Shown here piece by piece: positions 1-7,453 of a DNA stretch of 36,701 nucleotides. The translations under genes were made by a program, and so were the position numbers. Source of the DNA: Haloparvum sedimenti (lineage in GTDB: Archaea > Halobacteriota > Halobacteria > Halobacteriales > Haloferacaceae); the NCBI RefSeq assembly GCF_001462205.1, contig NZ_LKIR01000062.1, positions 98,092 to 134,792 on the forward strand, in the 5' to 3' direction. The notes below the pieces were generated by a model that did no database searches, was not told the origin of the DNA, and worked only from the letters and a program-made list of their open reading frames with translations. The stretch's first letter is position 1, and every line of letters starts with the position of its first letter.

Positions 1-1775
1 TTTTCGAGCCGGTTGGCGACCCCCTGCATCAGCTCGTCGAAGGTTCGTTTGCGGTTGGCGACGACGCCCGCGAGCATCCGCTCGAGGTCCGGATCCGAGA
101 CTGCAGGCGCGGACTGGCGTTCGTGCATCCGGCGCGCCGCGCCGTGGAGCGCGCGATGCGAGAACGCGTCCTCCCCGTGGACGGGGTCGAACAGCGCCTT
201 TACCAGATAGCGGATGATGTCCGGCGACCGGACCGCCTGCTCGAACCGATCCCGTCCCATGATCTGGGTAAGCACCTCGAGGTAGTGGTCGACGATGTCC
301 TCGACGGCCGTCTCCCGAGCGACGCCGTCCGCGACCGCATCGCGCACGTCGAAAAAGGAGAACGCCGGGAGCACGTCCGCGCAGTCGAAGTAGATCACGT
401 TCTCGAGCGTGCCGTACTCGGCGTAGTGGGCGCGGAGATAGTCGGTCGCCATGCCGTCACCCTTGGGGTCGACGAGGATGTCCGCGCCGTCGGTCGCCGC
501 GTGATTCTGCAGGATGGCGTTCGTCAGCGCCGTCGACTTTCCCGCCCCCGTGGCACCGAACCACGCGACGTGGAGTGGCTGGAGTGACGGCGGAATGGCG
601 ATGGTGTCGTCGTCACGCGCCCCGTCCTGGTCGAGCGGGTGGCCGACGGTGAGGCCCGGTGCGCGATAGCGCTGCAGGCGCGCGTCGGGTGGCCGCTGGA
701 TCGTCGTCCGCTCGCCGGGCGTCGTGTCGATCCCGCGATCGCCCGCGGCCGTGAGCGCGGTGCCGTCGAGCAGGCAGAACGACGGCGCTTCGGCGGCGTC
801 CGCGATGATCGCCCGGCTGCGGTTGGCCGTCCACGGGAGCTTCCCGCGCCAGTCGTCGTACGTCGGCGGGTGGACCGTTCGGTTCTCGATCGCCTCGCGG
901 ACGGCGCGGGCGCCGCTCCCGGTTTTCCGGCGTCCGCGGACGCTGTACCAGGTGTGGCTCACCGGTTCGAACGCGCTCTCTAGGTCCGCGACCGCGGCGT
1001 CCGCGTCGGGACCAACGGCGACGACGCGCGCGTTCACGACGAACGAGCGCCGGGCATCCTTCGCGGCGAGTTCATCGTAGCGCTCGCCGGGTTCGATCTC
1101 CTCGTCCGTGGGCCCGATCCAGTCGTCGACAAATCGCTGCGCAGGCGTGTCGCGGCCGCGTTCGAGTCGGTGACGACGGTCGGCCGCGGCCGCACTCCAG
1201 TCACGATAGGGGCGGCAGACGGCCTGATACGCCATCGGCGTCGTCGCCGTCGCGAGTCGCTCGGCGATCGCCGCGAGCGGAAGTCGCGTCTCTCGATCCT
1301 CGGTGAACTCGGAGACGGGGGTGAGCTGCGTCTGCCAGTCCTCACGCCGCTCGACGTCGCCGTAGTACTCGACGGCCGCATGTGGGAGCGTCGCGTCGTC
1401 GGGCTCGTCGTTCCGTGTCGGGTCCGCGGTCCCCGTCGGAAGGACGTCAGCAGGGTCGGTCTCCGCTTCCTCGACCGTGTAGTCGTTCGGCAGGAGGGTT
1501 CGGAGCACGCGCTCGACCGCGTCTCGCTTCTCAGGTGGGTCGATACTCACGTACGCGGAGAGGCCATCGTCGCTTGCACCCGAGGTTGTGAGGGTGAACG
1601 CGACGACGGAATGGGCGTGCTCACCGAACAGTCGGTCCCGTAGGCCGCTCGTATCAGCGGTGAGCAGTCGCTGGAGACGCCGAAACTGTGCTACGACCGT
1701 GTCCGGATCGAGTGCGGTCGTCGTCGGCTGGAGCTGGAGGGTACCCGTGTTCGCAGTCGCTTCGTGGTCCGGCAT
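1..1775 (-). CDS. Conjugative coupling ATPase, VirD4/TraD/HerA-like (3' end beyond window)
   Basis: An open frame on the minus strand runs from an ATG at 1775 to base 1 without a stop, giving 591 visible residues; the C-terminus lies outside the window. Residues 407-415 read GATGAGKST, a Walker A loop with K413, followed about 20 residues later by DPKGDG, a signature of type IV coupling proteins and related HerA/FtsK-like DNA pumps. The N-terminal ~390 residues are acidic and resemble haloarchaeal conjugation ATPases rather than a membrane domain; I see no clear transmembrane helix. The likely role is to motor DNA to or through the conjugation channel encoded at 24637-31849. Walker A and the DPKGD motif are seen directly; the transfer role is inferred from family and context. 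Whether it is a true VirD4 or a VirB4-like second ATPase cannot be settled without the missing C-terminus. Confidence 0.85.
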   Translation of the reverse strand, partial: MPDHEATANTGTLQLQPTTTALDPDTVVAQFRRLQRLLTADTSGLRDRLFGEHAHSVVAFTLTTSGASDDGLSAYVSIDPPEKRDAVERVLRTLLPNDYTVEEAETDPADVLPTGTADPTRNDEPDDATLPHAAVEYYGDVERREDWQTQLTPVSEFTEDRETRLPLAAIAERLATATTPMAYQAVCRPYRDWSAAAADRRHRLERGRDTPAQRFVDDWIGPTDEEIEPGERYDELAAKDARRSFVVNARVVAVGPDADAAVADLESAFEPVSHTWYSVRGRRKTGSGARAVREAIENRTVHPPTYDDWRGKLPWTANRSRAIIADAAEAPSFCLLDGTALTAAGDRGIDTTPGERTTIQRPPDARLQRYRAPGLTVGHPLDQDGARDDDTIAIPPSLQPLHVAWFGATGAGKSTALTNAILQNHAATDGADILVDPKGDGMATDYLRAHYAEYGTLENVIYFDCADVLPAFSFFDVRDAVADGVARETAVEDIVDHYLEVLTQIMGRDRFEQAVRSPDIIRYLVKALFDPVHGEDAFSHRALHGAARRMHERQSAPAVSDPDLERMLAGVVANRKRTFDELMQGVANRLE

Positions 1776-1900
1776 GTCTACGTGCGGGATACATTTTCCT
1801 GAATGGTCCTAAATTCAACGCCCGATTCGAGTGGACGACCCTTCGCTGGACGGTCGCCTCGGGGGGATTATGGGTCCTCCAGCGGGTGGAGGACAAATTC

Positions 1901-2080
1901 GTGCGATTCATCGAATGGCTACTCGCCGATGTCCAGCAGCAACAGTCCCAGACAACCGCGTGGGGATCCTGTATCCACGCGGCCCCGGACCGAACAGTGT
2001 CGGTCGCTACTGGCGACCGGATCGAAGCCTGCGAGCGCTGTGGGCGGATCCTCTCGCGGACGCCCGTGGACGAGACGTAG
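1901..2080 (+). CDS. Small zinc-finger-like protein (candidate)
   Basis: A 59-residue ORF starting at GTG 1901, chosen because GGAGG sits at 1888-1892, eight bases upstream. It carries a C-x-H motif (CIHAAPDRT) and a C-x2-C motif (ACERCGRILSR) about 27 residues apart, which could together bind one zinc ion. The C-terminal SRTPVDET tail resembles small haloarchaeal CxxC proteins. It lies between the divergent coupling ATPase gene and the HTH gene at 2265. Longer in-frame starts exist upstream but lack a ribosome site. No function is assigned. Confidence is moderate because short ORFs in GC-rich DNA are common. Confidence 0.45.
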   Translation: MRFIEWLLADVQQQQSQTTAWGSCIHAAPDRTVSVATGDRIEACERCGRILSRTPVDET

Positions 2081-2264
2081 TCCCAACCGTGGGCGCAGTC
2101 ATTGGGTCCAGCTGGCCGGAATCACTCAAGCCGATCGGGCGGTCGTGCGTCGGGCGGTTCACCACGATGGCGCTGTCGAGATGCGCTTCACTAGGCCTCA
2201 TACACCTGGTCGTTCGAAACCGAGTGAACGGCACTACTCGTGCCCGATGACCGCCCGCGAGCGG

Positions 2265-2504
2265 TCATTCAGACGCACGGTCGTTGCAAGGCTGCCACCA
2301 CACGCGCCCGGGGCCAACTTTCTTCGTTCGGAGCTCTCCGAGGGCTTCGAGATCTTGAAGGTAGTTGCGTGCTGTATTGCGGTGGACATCCGATCGGAGT
2401 CGGTCGGCGATCTGCGGGGCGGTAAATGGTTCGCATTTGTCAGCGTTATCTTCAAAGATCGCTAATACGTCGTCCTTCGATGTACTTGGACCCCGTCCTG
2501 CCAT
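2265..2504 (-). CDS. Small winged-helix DNA-binding protein
   Basis: A 79-residue protein beginning MAGRGPSTSKDDVL. Residues 10-60 form a clear winged-helix pattern: a first helix (DDVLAIFEDN), then PFTAPQIADRLRSDVHRNTARNYLQDLEALGEL, in which the middle segment is the recognition helix, then a wing ending VGPGRVWWQP. Proteins of this type are abundant in haloarchaea as local transcription regulators or strand-separation sensors. A GTG five codons upstream (2519) would also work; ATG 2504 is preferred because a T-rich TATA-like stretch lies about 25 bases upstream, as for a leaderless transcript. It is divergent from the HalOD1 gene at 2652, so it may control that promoter. The HTH is evident; the target is unknown. 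Confidence 0.75.
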   Translation of the reverse strand: MAGRGPSTSKDDVLAIFEDNADKCEPFTAPQIADRLRSDVHRNTARNYLQDLEALGELRTKKVGPGRVWWQPCNDRASE

Positions 2505-2651
2505 GCTGTCGCCTTGCACAATTCAAAGGATGGCAACTCGTACACCGGCGAATCGGTTGTGTACGACGACAGAAATTTAGTAGGGGGCCTCAAACGCAAA
2601 GGATCAAGGTTTATGACATGCGAAGTCTCACACCAAGGGAGAACCCGTACT

Positions 2652-2894
2652 ATGAGTAATTGTGAAAGCCCACCCACCCCTCCGCAGAGCACGAAAGTCG
2701 TTGAGGCCGTTGCTGCTGAACTGGGTGTTGACCCGACAACCTTGGAGATCCCCCTTACTGAGGTGGTTGATCCGGATGCGCTAGACACTCTGTTTAACGG
2801 ACAGGATCGCTCAGGTGAGGTTCGCTTTTCGTACTATGGCTACCGCGTGGTCGTGCAAGCGGATGGTGAAATTAGCCTTCGGGAAACTCAATAA
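2652..2894 (+). CDS. HalOD1 output-domain protein
   Basis: An 80-residue protein starting at ATG 2652, preceded by GGGAG at 2637-2641 and a TTTATGA TATA-like box near 2610. The longer upstream reading frame is rejected because it lacks these signals. Residues ~18-76 match the haloarchaeal HalOD1 domain: VVEAVAAELGVDPTTLE, then VVDPDALDTLFNG, then VRFSYYGYRVVVQADGEI. The family often sits at the end of bacteriorhodopsin-activator-like sensors or occurs alone; its biochemical role is not established. GC is lower than in the neighbours (near 50% in the 5' half), hinting at separate acquisition. It converges on the TbsP-like gene across a perfect palindrome at 2908-2925. Confidence 0.8.
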   Translation: MSNCESPPTPPQSTKVVEAVAAELGVDPTTLEIPLTEVVDPDALDTLFNGQDRSGEVRFSYYGYRVVVQADGEISLRETQ

Positions 2895-2907
2895 GCGCTT
2901 CCTCTCG

Positions 2908-2925
2908 CCGCTCTTGCAAGAGCGG
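2908..2925. terminator. Perfect 18-base palindrome between convergent genes
   Basis: CCGCTCTTGCAAGAGCGG is fully self-complementary. It lies 13 bases past the HalOD1 stop codon and 46 bases past the TbsP-like stop codon on the other strand, the expected place for a bidirectional terminator. There is no long T-run, so a binding site is also possible. Confidence 0.45.
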
Positions 2926-2970
2926 CACAAAGAGTGTCGCAGGTGCTGAGGGTACCCCAATCAGGGCCGA

Positions 2971-3780
2971 TCAATCGAGCGCGTCGACCGCGCGCTCGAC
3001 GAGCGTCGTCATGTCGGCGTCCGCAACTGCCTCACCGCGGTGCAATCGCTGACGTGGCCGGCCAACATCCCGCTGGACCTTCGAGGTGGTCACCAAATCG
3101 GCATCCTCGAGGTCCTGTTTGATCCGGCTGAGACTGGCCTTGCTGCGGACACCCTGATACTCCGCCCAGTGGCCGACATCGTAGTGGAGCACCTCCCCGT
3201 GGGCACCAGCAAGGATCACCACCGCACCGACCGTGAGCGGGCTCCCCCGCTCCCCGTTCGCTTCGACGCCCGTCGCGAACGCCTCCGCGACCGTCTCGTC
3301 GCATTCCGTGGCGAACGTCTCTAGCAGCCGTTCGCGGCCCGCAAACGGGAGCGCGTAGTCGGTGGTGTCGAGATCCTCCCAATACGTCGTGTGGACTTCG
3401 TTCGCGAGCGTTTCGTCCGCGGCCGTCGTGCTCGCCACGCGATCCCCGAGTGGGATCGGATTGTCGACGCGTGTGTCGGTCGCGAACACGGAGGTCGGAA
3501 GCTCGGCGGTCGTTTCGTGGAACGAGAGACGTCCGGTGTCGACCAGGTCCCCCGCGAGCCACGCGGTGCCGAACTCCCGCTTGAGCTCGTGGAGAACGGA
3601 CTTCGGAGCCACAACACGGAGGTCCGGCCCGGTGTCGACGCCGGCATCGTGCGTGGTGGTGATGACGTCCCTGAGCGTGGGATACTGCCGGCAAACCGCG
3701 AGGAGTGGGTCACCGTCCGGGGCGGCCGACAGCGTCTCCTCGAACGTGTGCGTGGCGTGTGGTGTGCCTCCGTCAGCCAT
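2971..3780 (-). CDS. TbsP/DUF5821-type transcriptional regulator
   Basis: A 269-residue protein. The N-terminal half (about 1-165) is an alpha/beta sensor-like region (LRVVAPKSVLHELKREFGTAWL, then VFATDTRVDNPIPLGDRVAS). The C-terminal half carries a winged helix: LTVGAVVILAGAHGEVLHYDVGHWAE leads into VRSKASLSRIKQDLEDADLV and the strongly conserved DVGRPRQRL wing. This layout and length match the haloarchaeal DUF5821 family, whose characterised Haloferax member TbsP co-regulates a glycolytic/gluconeogenic gene with TrmB. Here the gene lies in an accessory region rather than beside central metabolism, so a paralogue controlling element genes is likelier. The regulated target cannot be read from the sequence. 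Confidence 0.75.
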   Translation of the reverse strand: MADGGTPHATHTFEETLSAAPDGDPLLAVCRQYPTLRDVITTTHDAGVDTGPDLRVVAPKSVLHELKREFGTAWLAGDLVDTGRLSFHETTAELPTSVFATDTRVDNPIPLGDRVASTTAADETLANEVHTTYWEDLDTTDYALPFAGRERLLETFATECDETVAEAFATGVEANGERGSPLTVGAVVILAGAHGEVLHYDVGHWAEYQGVRSKASLSRIKQDLEDADLVTTSKVQRDVGRPRQRLHRGEAVADADMTTLVERAVDALD

Positions 3781-3828
3781 GCAGTCGGCTACTCACAGCG
3801 CCCCTTTTTCAGTACCGATCGCTCGGGG

Positions 3829-3860
3829 GGATTGTCGCGCTCCGCGATGGGTGCGGAGCG
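3829..3860 (+). promoter_or_regulatory. Shared leader hairpin, copy A (upstream of first ardC-like gene)
   Basis: GGATTGT is followed by a perfect 8-bp stem, CGCTCCGC (3838-3845) pairing with GCGGAGCG (3853-3860), with loop GATGGGT. It ends 7 bases before the ATG at 3868. The GGGTGCGG core is shared with the other copies of the family described in the findings. Confidence 0.55.
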
Positions 3861-3867
3861 AGACTGT

Positions 3868-4794
3868 ATGGCTGCCGAACCCGCACGGGACGAGCGCGTC
3901 ACCTTCGACGACGCCGACTCCCGTTCCGACCGGATGCACAGCACGATCAGTGACTGGATCGACGAACTGGTGACGGCCGTCGACGACGCCCGTGCCAGCG
4001 AGCGGTTCCAAGCGTGGCTCGACGTTCACCAGCGCTTCCACGACTACTCTCACCGCAACACCCTCCTCATCGCGTTGCAGTTTCCGGAGGCGTCGAAGGT
4101 CGCCGGCTATCGGACCTGGCAGGAGGAGTTCGACAGACACGTCCAGGAGGGGGAATCGGCGATCTGGATCTGGGCCCCGCTCATCTCGGCGAAATGTCCT
4201 GCGTGCGGGAACTCCCCATCCTACCACGACGACGCCGACTGTGCGTACGACGACACGCCGCCTGAGGAGTGGGACGAAGGTGTTGTCGGCTTCAAACCGG
4301 TTCCCGTGTTCGACGTCTCCCAGACGGCGGGCGAACCGCTCCCGGAGCTGGAGACGGCCGCGGACGGCGAGGCGTCGGCCCTCTTTCCTACCCTTCTGAA
4401 CGCGGCCGTCGACCTCGGCATCGAGGTCCGCGTCCGCGACCCGGACGACTGGTCACACGGGGACGCGAACGGCGTGTGTGCGTACCCCGACGAAGGACCA
4501 CTGGTCACGCTCAAGGAGGCTGAGCCGGCCGCGATGGCGGGCGTGCTCGTTCACGAGCTCGCACACGCCCTGTTGCACGGGGACCACGATGCACCCGAAC
4601 GAGCAAAGCGAGAAGTGGAAGCCGAGGCGGTCGCGTACGTGGTGGGACGCCACTTCGGCCTCGACATGAGCGGCTCCGCGTTCTACCTCGCGGCGTGGAT
4701 CGGTGATGAAACGGAAGTGATCGAGGAGCGCCTCGAACGGATCAGCCGGACGAGCGAGCGGGTGATCGAGGCGGTCGCTGAGAGCCGGTCCTGA
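3868..4794 (+). CDS. ArdC-like antirestriction / zinc-metallopeptidase protein, paralogue 1
   Basis: A 308-residue protein. The start at ATG 3868 is supported by GGAG at 3855-3858; the frame is open far upstream but that part is non-coding in style. The N-terminal ~100 residues form an ArdC-type ssDNA-binding domain (YSHRNTLLIAL, then ASKVAGYRTWQEEFDRHVQEG, IWIWAP). An insert follows with C110, C113, H120 and C125 (CPACGNSPSYHDDADC), a probable zinc knuckle. The C-terminal domain is ImmA/IrrE-like with VHELAHALLH (H229, E230, H233) and a downstream glutamate at about 251-253 as third metal ligand. ArdC proteins protect incoming conjugative DNA from host restriction. Paralogue 2 at 21484-22410 has exactly the same length. 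The family assignment is firm; protection of this element is inferred. Confidence 0.85.
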   Translation: MAAEPARDERVTFDDADSRSDRMHSTISDWIDELVTAVDDARASERFQAWLDVHQRFHDYSHRNTLLIALQFPEASKVAGYRTWQEEFDRHVQEGESAIWIWAPLISAKCPACGNSPSYHDDADCAYDDTPPEEWDEGVVGFKPVPVFDVSQTAGEPLPELETAADGEASALFPTLLNAAVDLGIEVRVRDPDDWSHGDANGVCAYPDEGPLVTLKEAEPAAMAGVLVHELAHALLHGDHDAPERAKREVEAEAVAYVVGRHFGLDMSGSAFYLAAWIGDETEVIEERLERISRTSERVIEAVAESRS

Positions 4795-4928
4795 GTCGGT
4801 GGTCAGGATCGGTTTGTCCCGCTCTGTGACTCCGGTACCATGACCACCAAACCGTGTTGCTCCACAACGACAGATCCAACACCAAGAGCTGAGAACGAAA
4901 CCCTTCGACATTCGCGAGGAGGTGTACG

Positions 4929-4960
4929 GAGTTTGTCCGCGCCGGAAGGCGTGCAGCGCG
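4929..4960 (+). promoter_or_regulatory. Shared leader hairpin, copy B
   Basis: GAGTTTGTCCGC is followed by an inner stem GCC-GGAA-GGC (4941-4950) and then GTGCAGCGCG. It lies 56 bases before the ATG at 4987 and matches the other copies in order: T-rich start, CCGC, GGAA loop, GTGC. The 192-base gap 4795-4986 holds nothing else I can recognise apart from this element and GC-rich dyads just after it. Confidence 0.5.
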
Positions 4961-4986
4961 CGATAGCGTGCGCGGCGTGACTCATA

Positions 4987-5277
4987 ATGGCGATGCTCGA
5001 TCTCCACGACGACACGAGTGCTGATTACGAACAGTTCGAGAAAGAACAGCTTGCTCAGGACCGCGACGCCTCCCGGGTTGACACGGCGGACGTCGACGAC
5101 GCGACTGCGCAGAACCTGATCAACGACCTCGTCGACGCGGACATCGTCACTCCGGTTCCCGAGGACCAAGTTCTGGTTCACGAGCCGAGCGGTACCGTGT
5201 TCGACTCATCGACGCAGCTGGCTGTCTTCCACCGTGGCTGGACGGTCGGCCGCGACGCCGACGCGGAGGGCGAGTGA
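4987..5277 (+). CDS. Conserved-looking 96-residue acidic protein of unknown function
   Basis: A 96-residue acidic protein, mostly helical in character for residues 1-55 (DLHDDTSADYEQFEKEQLAQ, then DVDDATAQNLINDLVDADIV), followed by a short beta-rich part (VLVHEPSGTVFDSSTQLAVFHRGWTVG). It has no cysteines, membrane segments or signal peptide, and no family is recognised. It is translationally coupled to the next gene: its TGA (5275-5277) overlaps the ATG at 5277 by one base. Leader copy B lies upstream. The coupling and acidic haloarchaeal composition support a real gene that acts with the zinc protein downstream. Confidence 0.7.
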   Translation: MAMLDLHDDTSADYEQFEKEQLAQDRDASRVDTADVDDATAQNLINDLVDADIVTPVPEDQVLVHEPSGTVFDSSTQLAVFHRGWTVGRDADAEGE

Positions 5278-5612
5278 TGCAGCAGACCCTCGTTGGCTGT
5301 GCGTTCTGCGATGCCCCGCCCGGTACCGAGACTGGCGAGACACACACCTGGGGACAGGACGAGCAGGTCACCCACCCGATCTGCGTCGACTGCGCGATTC
5401 AGACGGAGCCGGATCCCGACGATCGCGATCACGTCGCCTGTGACGGCTGTGGGCTGGTCGTCGACACGCTCGCGGCGCTCACCCGGTTCCGAGTCGAACT
5501 GGGGCATCTGGAAGGCTCGTTGCAGCTGTGCGCCCGCTGTAGTCCGGGTGGCCTCGCGACGTACTGGACGCGTGATCTCGAGGAGCGTCTCGTCGCGATG
5601 CCGGCGGAGTGA
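5277..5612 (+). CDS. Four-CxxC zinc-binding protein (DUF7558-like)
   Basis: A 111-residue protein with four C-x2-C pairs: CAFC near residue 8, CVDC near 37, CDGC near 54 and CARC near 84. These could form two zinc knuckles. The first two pairs flank a HTWGQDEQVTHPI segment that may supply histidines. It is similar in my memory to a haloarchaeal DUF7558 family found on plasmids and integrated elements. The ATG at 5277 overlaps the upstream stop, indicating translational coupling; a GTG three bases earlier is less likely. The small size, zinc fingers and place in the element suggest a regulator or adaptor, but no function is known to me. Confidence 0.75.
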   Translation: MQQTLVGCAFCDAPPGTETGETHTWGQDEQVTHPICVDCAIQTEPDPDDRDHVACDGCGLVVDTLAALTRFRVELGHLEGSLQLCARCSPGGLATYWTRDLEERLVAMPAE

Positions 5613-5660
5613 CCCAAACACTCTTTACTGATTCGCTGTAAATTGTAATCAAGAACGCCC

Positions 5661-6239
5661 GTGTCACGCACCTCAAACCGCGCCGACGGTGACATCGTCC
5701 AAGACTTCCTCTCGGTCGCTGACCTCCTCGAGGAGCCACAGCTGGCCAAACTGTACGCGTATCTCGTCCGGGAGGAGGAGGCGACCGTCCGAGACGTGAT
5801 GGACGACCTCGATCTCGCCCAGGGAACCGCTTACAGCTACGTCAACCGGCTCGTCGACGCCGGCGTCGTCGACGTTACCGACGACGAACAGCCACGCCGG
5901 TACGCTGCTCGGGAGATCGACCTGACCGTGACGACGGCCGCGGGCGACCGCGAGTACACGATCACGCCGGCGCTGATCGACGCCGTTGGGCGGCGCGAAA
6001 CGGATGCCGACATCGACACCTACATCGACCGCCACGGCATCGCCGGCCTCGCGACCGCGCTCACCTACGCGGTCGCCCGCGAACGCGGTGAGGTGACCCA
6101 CCGACTGATGGCTGAGGATCTGGACATCTCGCCGCTAGCTGCGGAGCTGATTCTGCAGGCGCTCCGGCCCGTCGTCCACGAGCACTACGAGATCAGTGAG
6201 GATGTACGTCATGATACCGAAGAAGGAGTCAACGTATGA
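5661..6239 (+). CDS. HTH transcriptional regulator, DUF7437-like
   Basis: A 192-residue protein starting at GTG 5661, with an AT-rich stretch (TTTACT, GTAAATTGTAAT) 15-35 bases upstream as a likely promoter for a leaderless or short-leader mRNA. Residues ~15-75 form a TrmB/ArsR-like winged helix: EPQLAKLYAYLVREEEATVRDVMDDLDLAQGTAYSYVNRLVDAGVV, with TAYSYVNRLVDAG as recognition helix, then a wing ending RRYAAREIDLTV. The remainder is helical with TDADIDTYIDRHG and RERGEVTHRLMAEDLDIS. Such genes recur beside conjugative-element genes in haloarchaea. It probably regulates its own region; the ligand and operator are unknown. The stop overlaps a 28-codon ORF by ATGA. Confidence 0.8.
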   Translation: MSRTSNRADGDIVQDFLSVADLLEEPQLAKLYAYLVREEEATVRDVMDDLDLAQGTAYSYVNRLVDAGVVDVTDDEQPRRYAAREIDLTVTTAAGDREYTITPALIDAVGRRETDADIDTYIDRHGIAGLATALTYAVARERGEVTHRLMAEDLDISPLAAELILQALRPVVHEHYEISEDVRHDTEEGVNV

Positions 6240-6322
6240 GCATCGAAACGGACGTCCCGACACAAATGACGCAGTGGTCAGTTTATCGGCGTTCCATGGA
6301 GAGAACTGATGGAACTCAGTGA
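6236..6322 (+). CDS. Possible 28-residue ORF (remnant?)
   Basis: The ATG at 6236 overlaps the stop of the HTH gene (ATGA), and the frame encodes 28 residues (MSIETDVPTQMTQWSVYRRS...) before a stop at 6320-6322, past the start of the nucleotidyltransferase gene. The coupled start is what a second operon gene would have, so this may be the stump of a gene cut by insertion of the lower-GC module at 6309-7361. It could equally be chance. Confidence 0.2.
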   Translation: MSIETDVPTQMTQWSVYRRSMERTDGTQ

Positions 6323-6920
6323 CGACACGCTCACGGTTTCACGGGAGCTTTCAGAGCTCGACAAAGATGTACTCGAGTTCACGCAGATCCTCGACGCCTG
6401 CGATGTCAACTACGTCATCGTTAGTGGGTACGTCGCCATCCTCACTGGGCGATCTCGATCGACAGAGGACATCGACATCATTCTGGAGTCCCTGTCCGAA
6501 ACGGAGACTGAGCAGTTAGTTACCGAACTCAAAAATCAGGGGTACTGGGGGATGGCGATGCCGCTTGATGAGATGTATTCGATGCTAAGTGAGGGGAGCC
6601 GCATCCGGATTGCCGAAGAAGGGGAGATGTACCCGAACTTCGAAACATGGTTTGTTTCAAACGACGTTGAGCGTGAAGCCCTCTCCAATCCCCTTACGGT
6701 GACATTCGATGAGGGGCAGATCGAGATCAGTCCGCTTGAACTCCAAATCGCGTACAAACTCCGACTTGCACAAGCTGCAGACAGCCTCAGCGGGAAGGAC
6801 TTCGAGGATGCACTCCACCTGTACTTGACCTTCGAGGAACGATTTAACACGGAGCAGTTCGAAACGTACGTCAACGAGCTTGGGGTTGAGGACTACTATG
6901 CTGAACTCACAGGAATTTGA
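6309..6920 (+). CDS. MNT/AbiEii-like nucleotidyltransferase-fold protein
   Basis: A 203-residue protein. Residues 36-58 hold the nucleotidyltransferase signature: VIVSGYVAILTGR, then RSTEDIDII, with the acidic pair D54 and D56. The rest resembles AbiEii/DUF6036-type proteins (ISPLELQIAYKLRLAQ, then GKDFEDALHLYL), in which a lysine and an aspartate follow the fold. Relatives act as toxins or as AMP-transferring antitoxins in toxin-antitoxin pairs such as MNT-HEPN and AbiE. A TTTATC box at 6282-6287 lies 22-27 bases upstream of the ATG, fitting leaderless transcription. GC is lower than in the flanks. The next ORF starts inside this gene's 3' end, so the products are probably made together. The fold is fairly sure; the target is unknown. 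Confidence 0.75.
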   Translation: MELSDDTLTVSRELSELDKDVLEFTQILDACDVNYVIVSGYVAILTGRSRSTEDIDIILESLSETETEQLVTELKNQGYWGMAMPLDEMYSMLSEGSRIRIAEEGEMYPNFETWFVSNDVEREALSNPLTVTFDEGQIEISPLELQIAYKLRLAQAADSLSGKDFEDALHLYLTFEERFNTEQFETYVNELGVEDYYAELTGI

Positions 6921-7128
6921 GGACGATCACCGCCGAAACACGGAACAACGGCGAGCGATGATCAAACAATGGGCTGAGTACGTTCGGACGCACGACGACA
7001 GGGAGTGGTCACGCCAACAGAATCGGCTTATTGACTCGCAGCTCCAGTCGGCAAACGACATGGCTGCCGCTGGCGATACGGATCCAGTTCGGTTTGCAGC
7101 CGCTCGCGATCGGCTACGCGACCGATGA
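6898..7128 (+). CDS. Small partner protein of the nucleotidyltransferase module
   Basis: A 76-residue, charged, probably all-helical protein (FEDDHRRNTEQRRAMIKQWA, then DREWSRQQNRLIDSQLQ). ATG 6898 lies 23 bases inside the 3' end of the nucleotidyltransferase gene, and the stop overlaps the next start (ATGA at 7125-7128). Such interlocking is typical of toxin-antitoxin or protein-complex operons. I do not recognise the family; it has no cysteines and no transmembrane helix. By context it may be the antitoxin or binding partner of the upstream enzyme. Confidence 0.6.
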   Translation: MLNSQEFEDDHRRNTEQRRAMIKQWAEYVRTHDDREWSRQQNRLIDSQLQSANDMAAAGDTDPVRFAAARDRLRDR

Positions 7129-7361
7129 GCGGCGGAGACCCGCTTCCGAAGGCGATCGCAACTACGTACGACAATGCCGGTCTCACCGTTGACCAGCTCA
7201 CAGTCCTCGTTGGTGCTAAGTCCGCCAAGCGACTACGACTTCTCAAAGCTGACCTCGAGGACGAGCCACTCGATCTCGCTGCCCCTAACGACGTCGACAT
7301 CTACAGAGAAAACAAGGCGAGTGCCTCGGGGCTTGACCCCGAGGGTGAAGCCGACACGTAG
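7125..7361 (+). CDS. Third small protein of the nucleotidyltransferase module
   Basis: A 78-residue protein starting within the previous stop (ATGA). Residues 1-55 look like a compact helical domain (AIATTYDNAGLTVDQLTVLV, then KSAKRLRLLKADLEDEPLDL), possibly HTH-like. The last ~14 residues (SASGLDPEGEADT) are encoded across a perfect 8-bp hairpin, CCTCGGGG-CTTGA-CCCCGAGG, of the kind found at ends of IS200/IS605-IS1341 elements, so the natural C-terminus may have been replaced. Function unknown; a DNA-binding autoregulator of the operon is one possibility. Confidence 0.5.
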   Translation: MSGGDPLPKAIATTYDNAGLTVDQLTVLVGAKSAKRLRLLKADLEDEPLDLAAPNDVDIYRENKASASGLDPEGEADT

Positions 7362-7453
7362 ACGTGTTCTGTCCGCTCGATGTACCGCTCAATCGTTTCT
7401 GTTGAGACTGTTCCTGCTGTTCAGATGTAGTACGACTGTTCCCAGAATCCACC

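Noticed and set aside
3391-3867. N-terminal extension of the first ArdC-like gene
   Set aside because: The in-frame extension is antisense to the TbsP-like gene, is absent in the paralogue, and a ribosome site marks ATG 3868.
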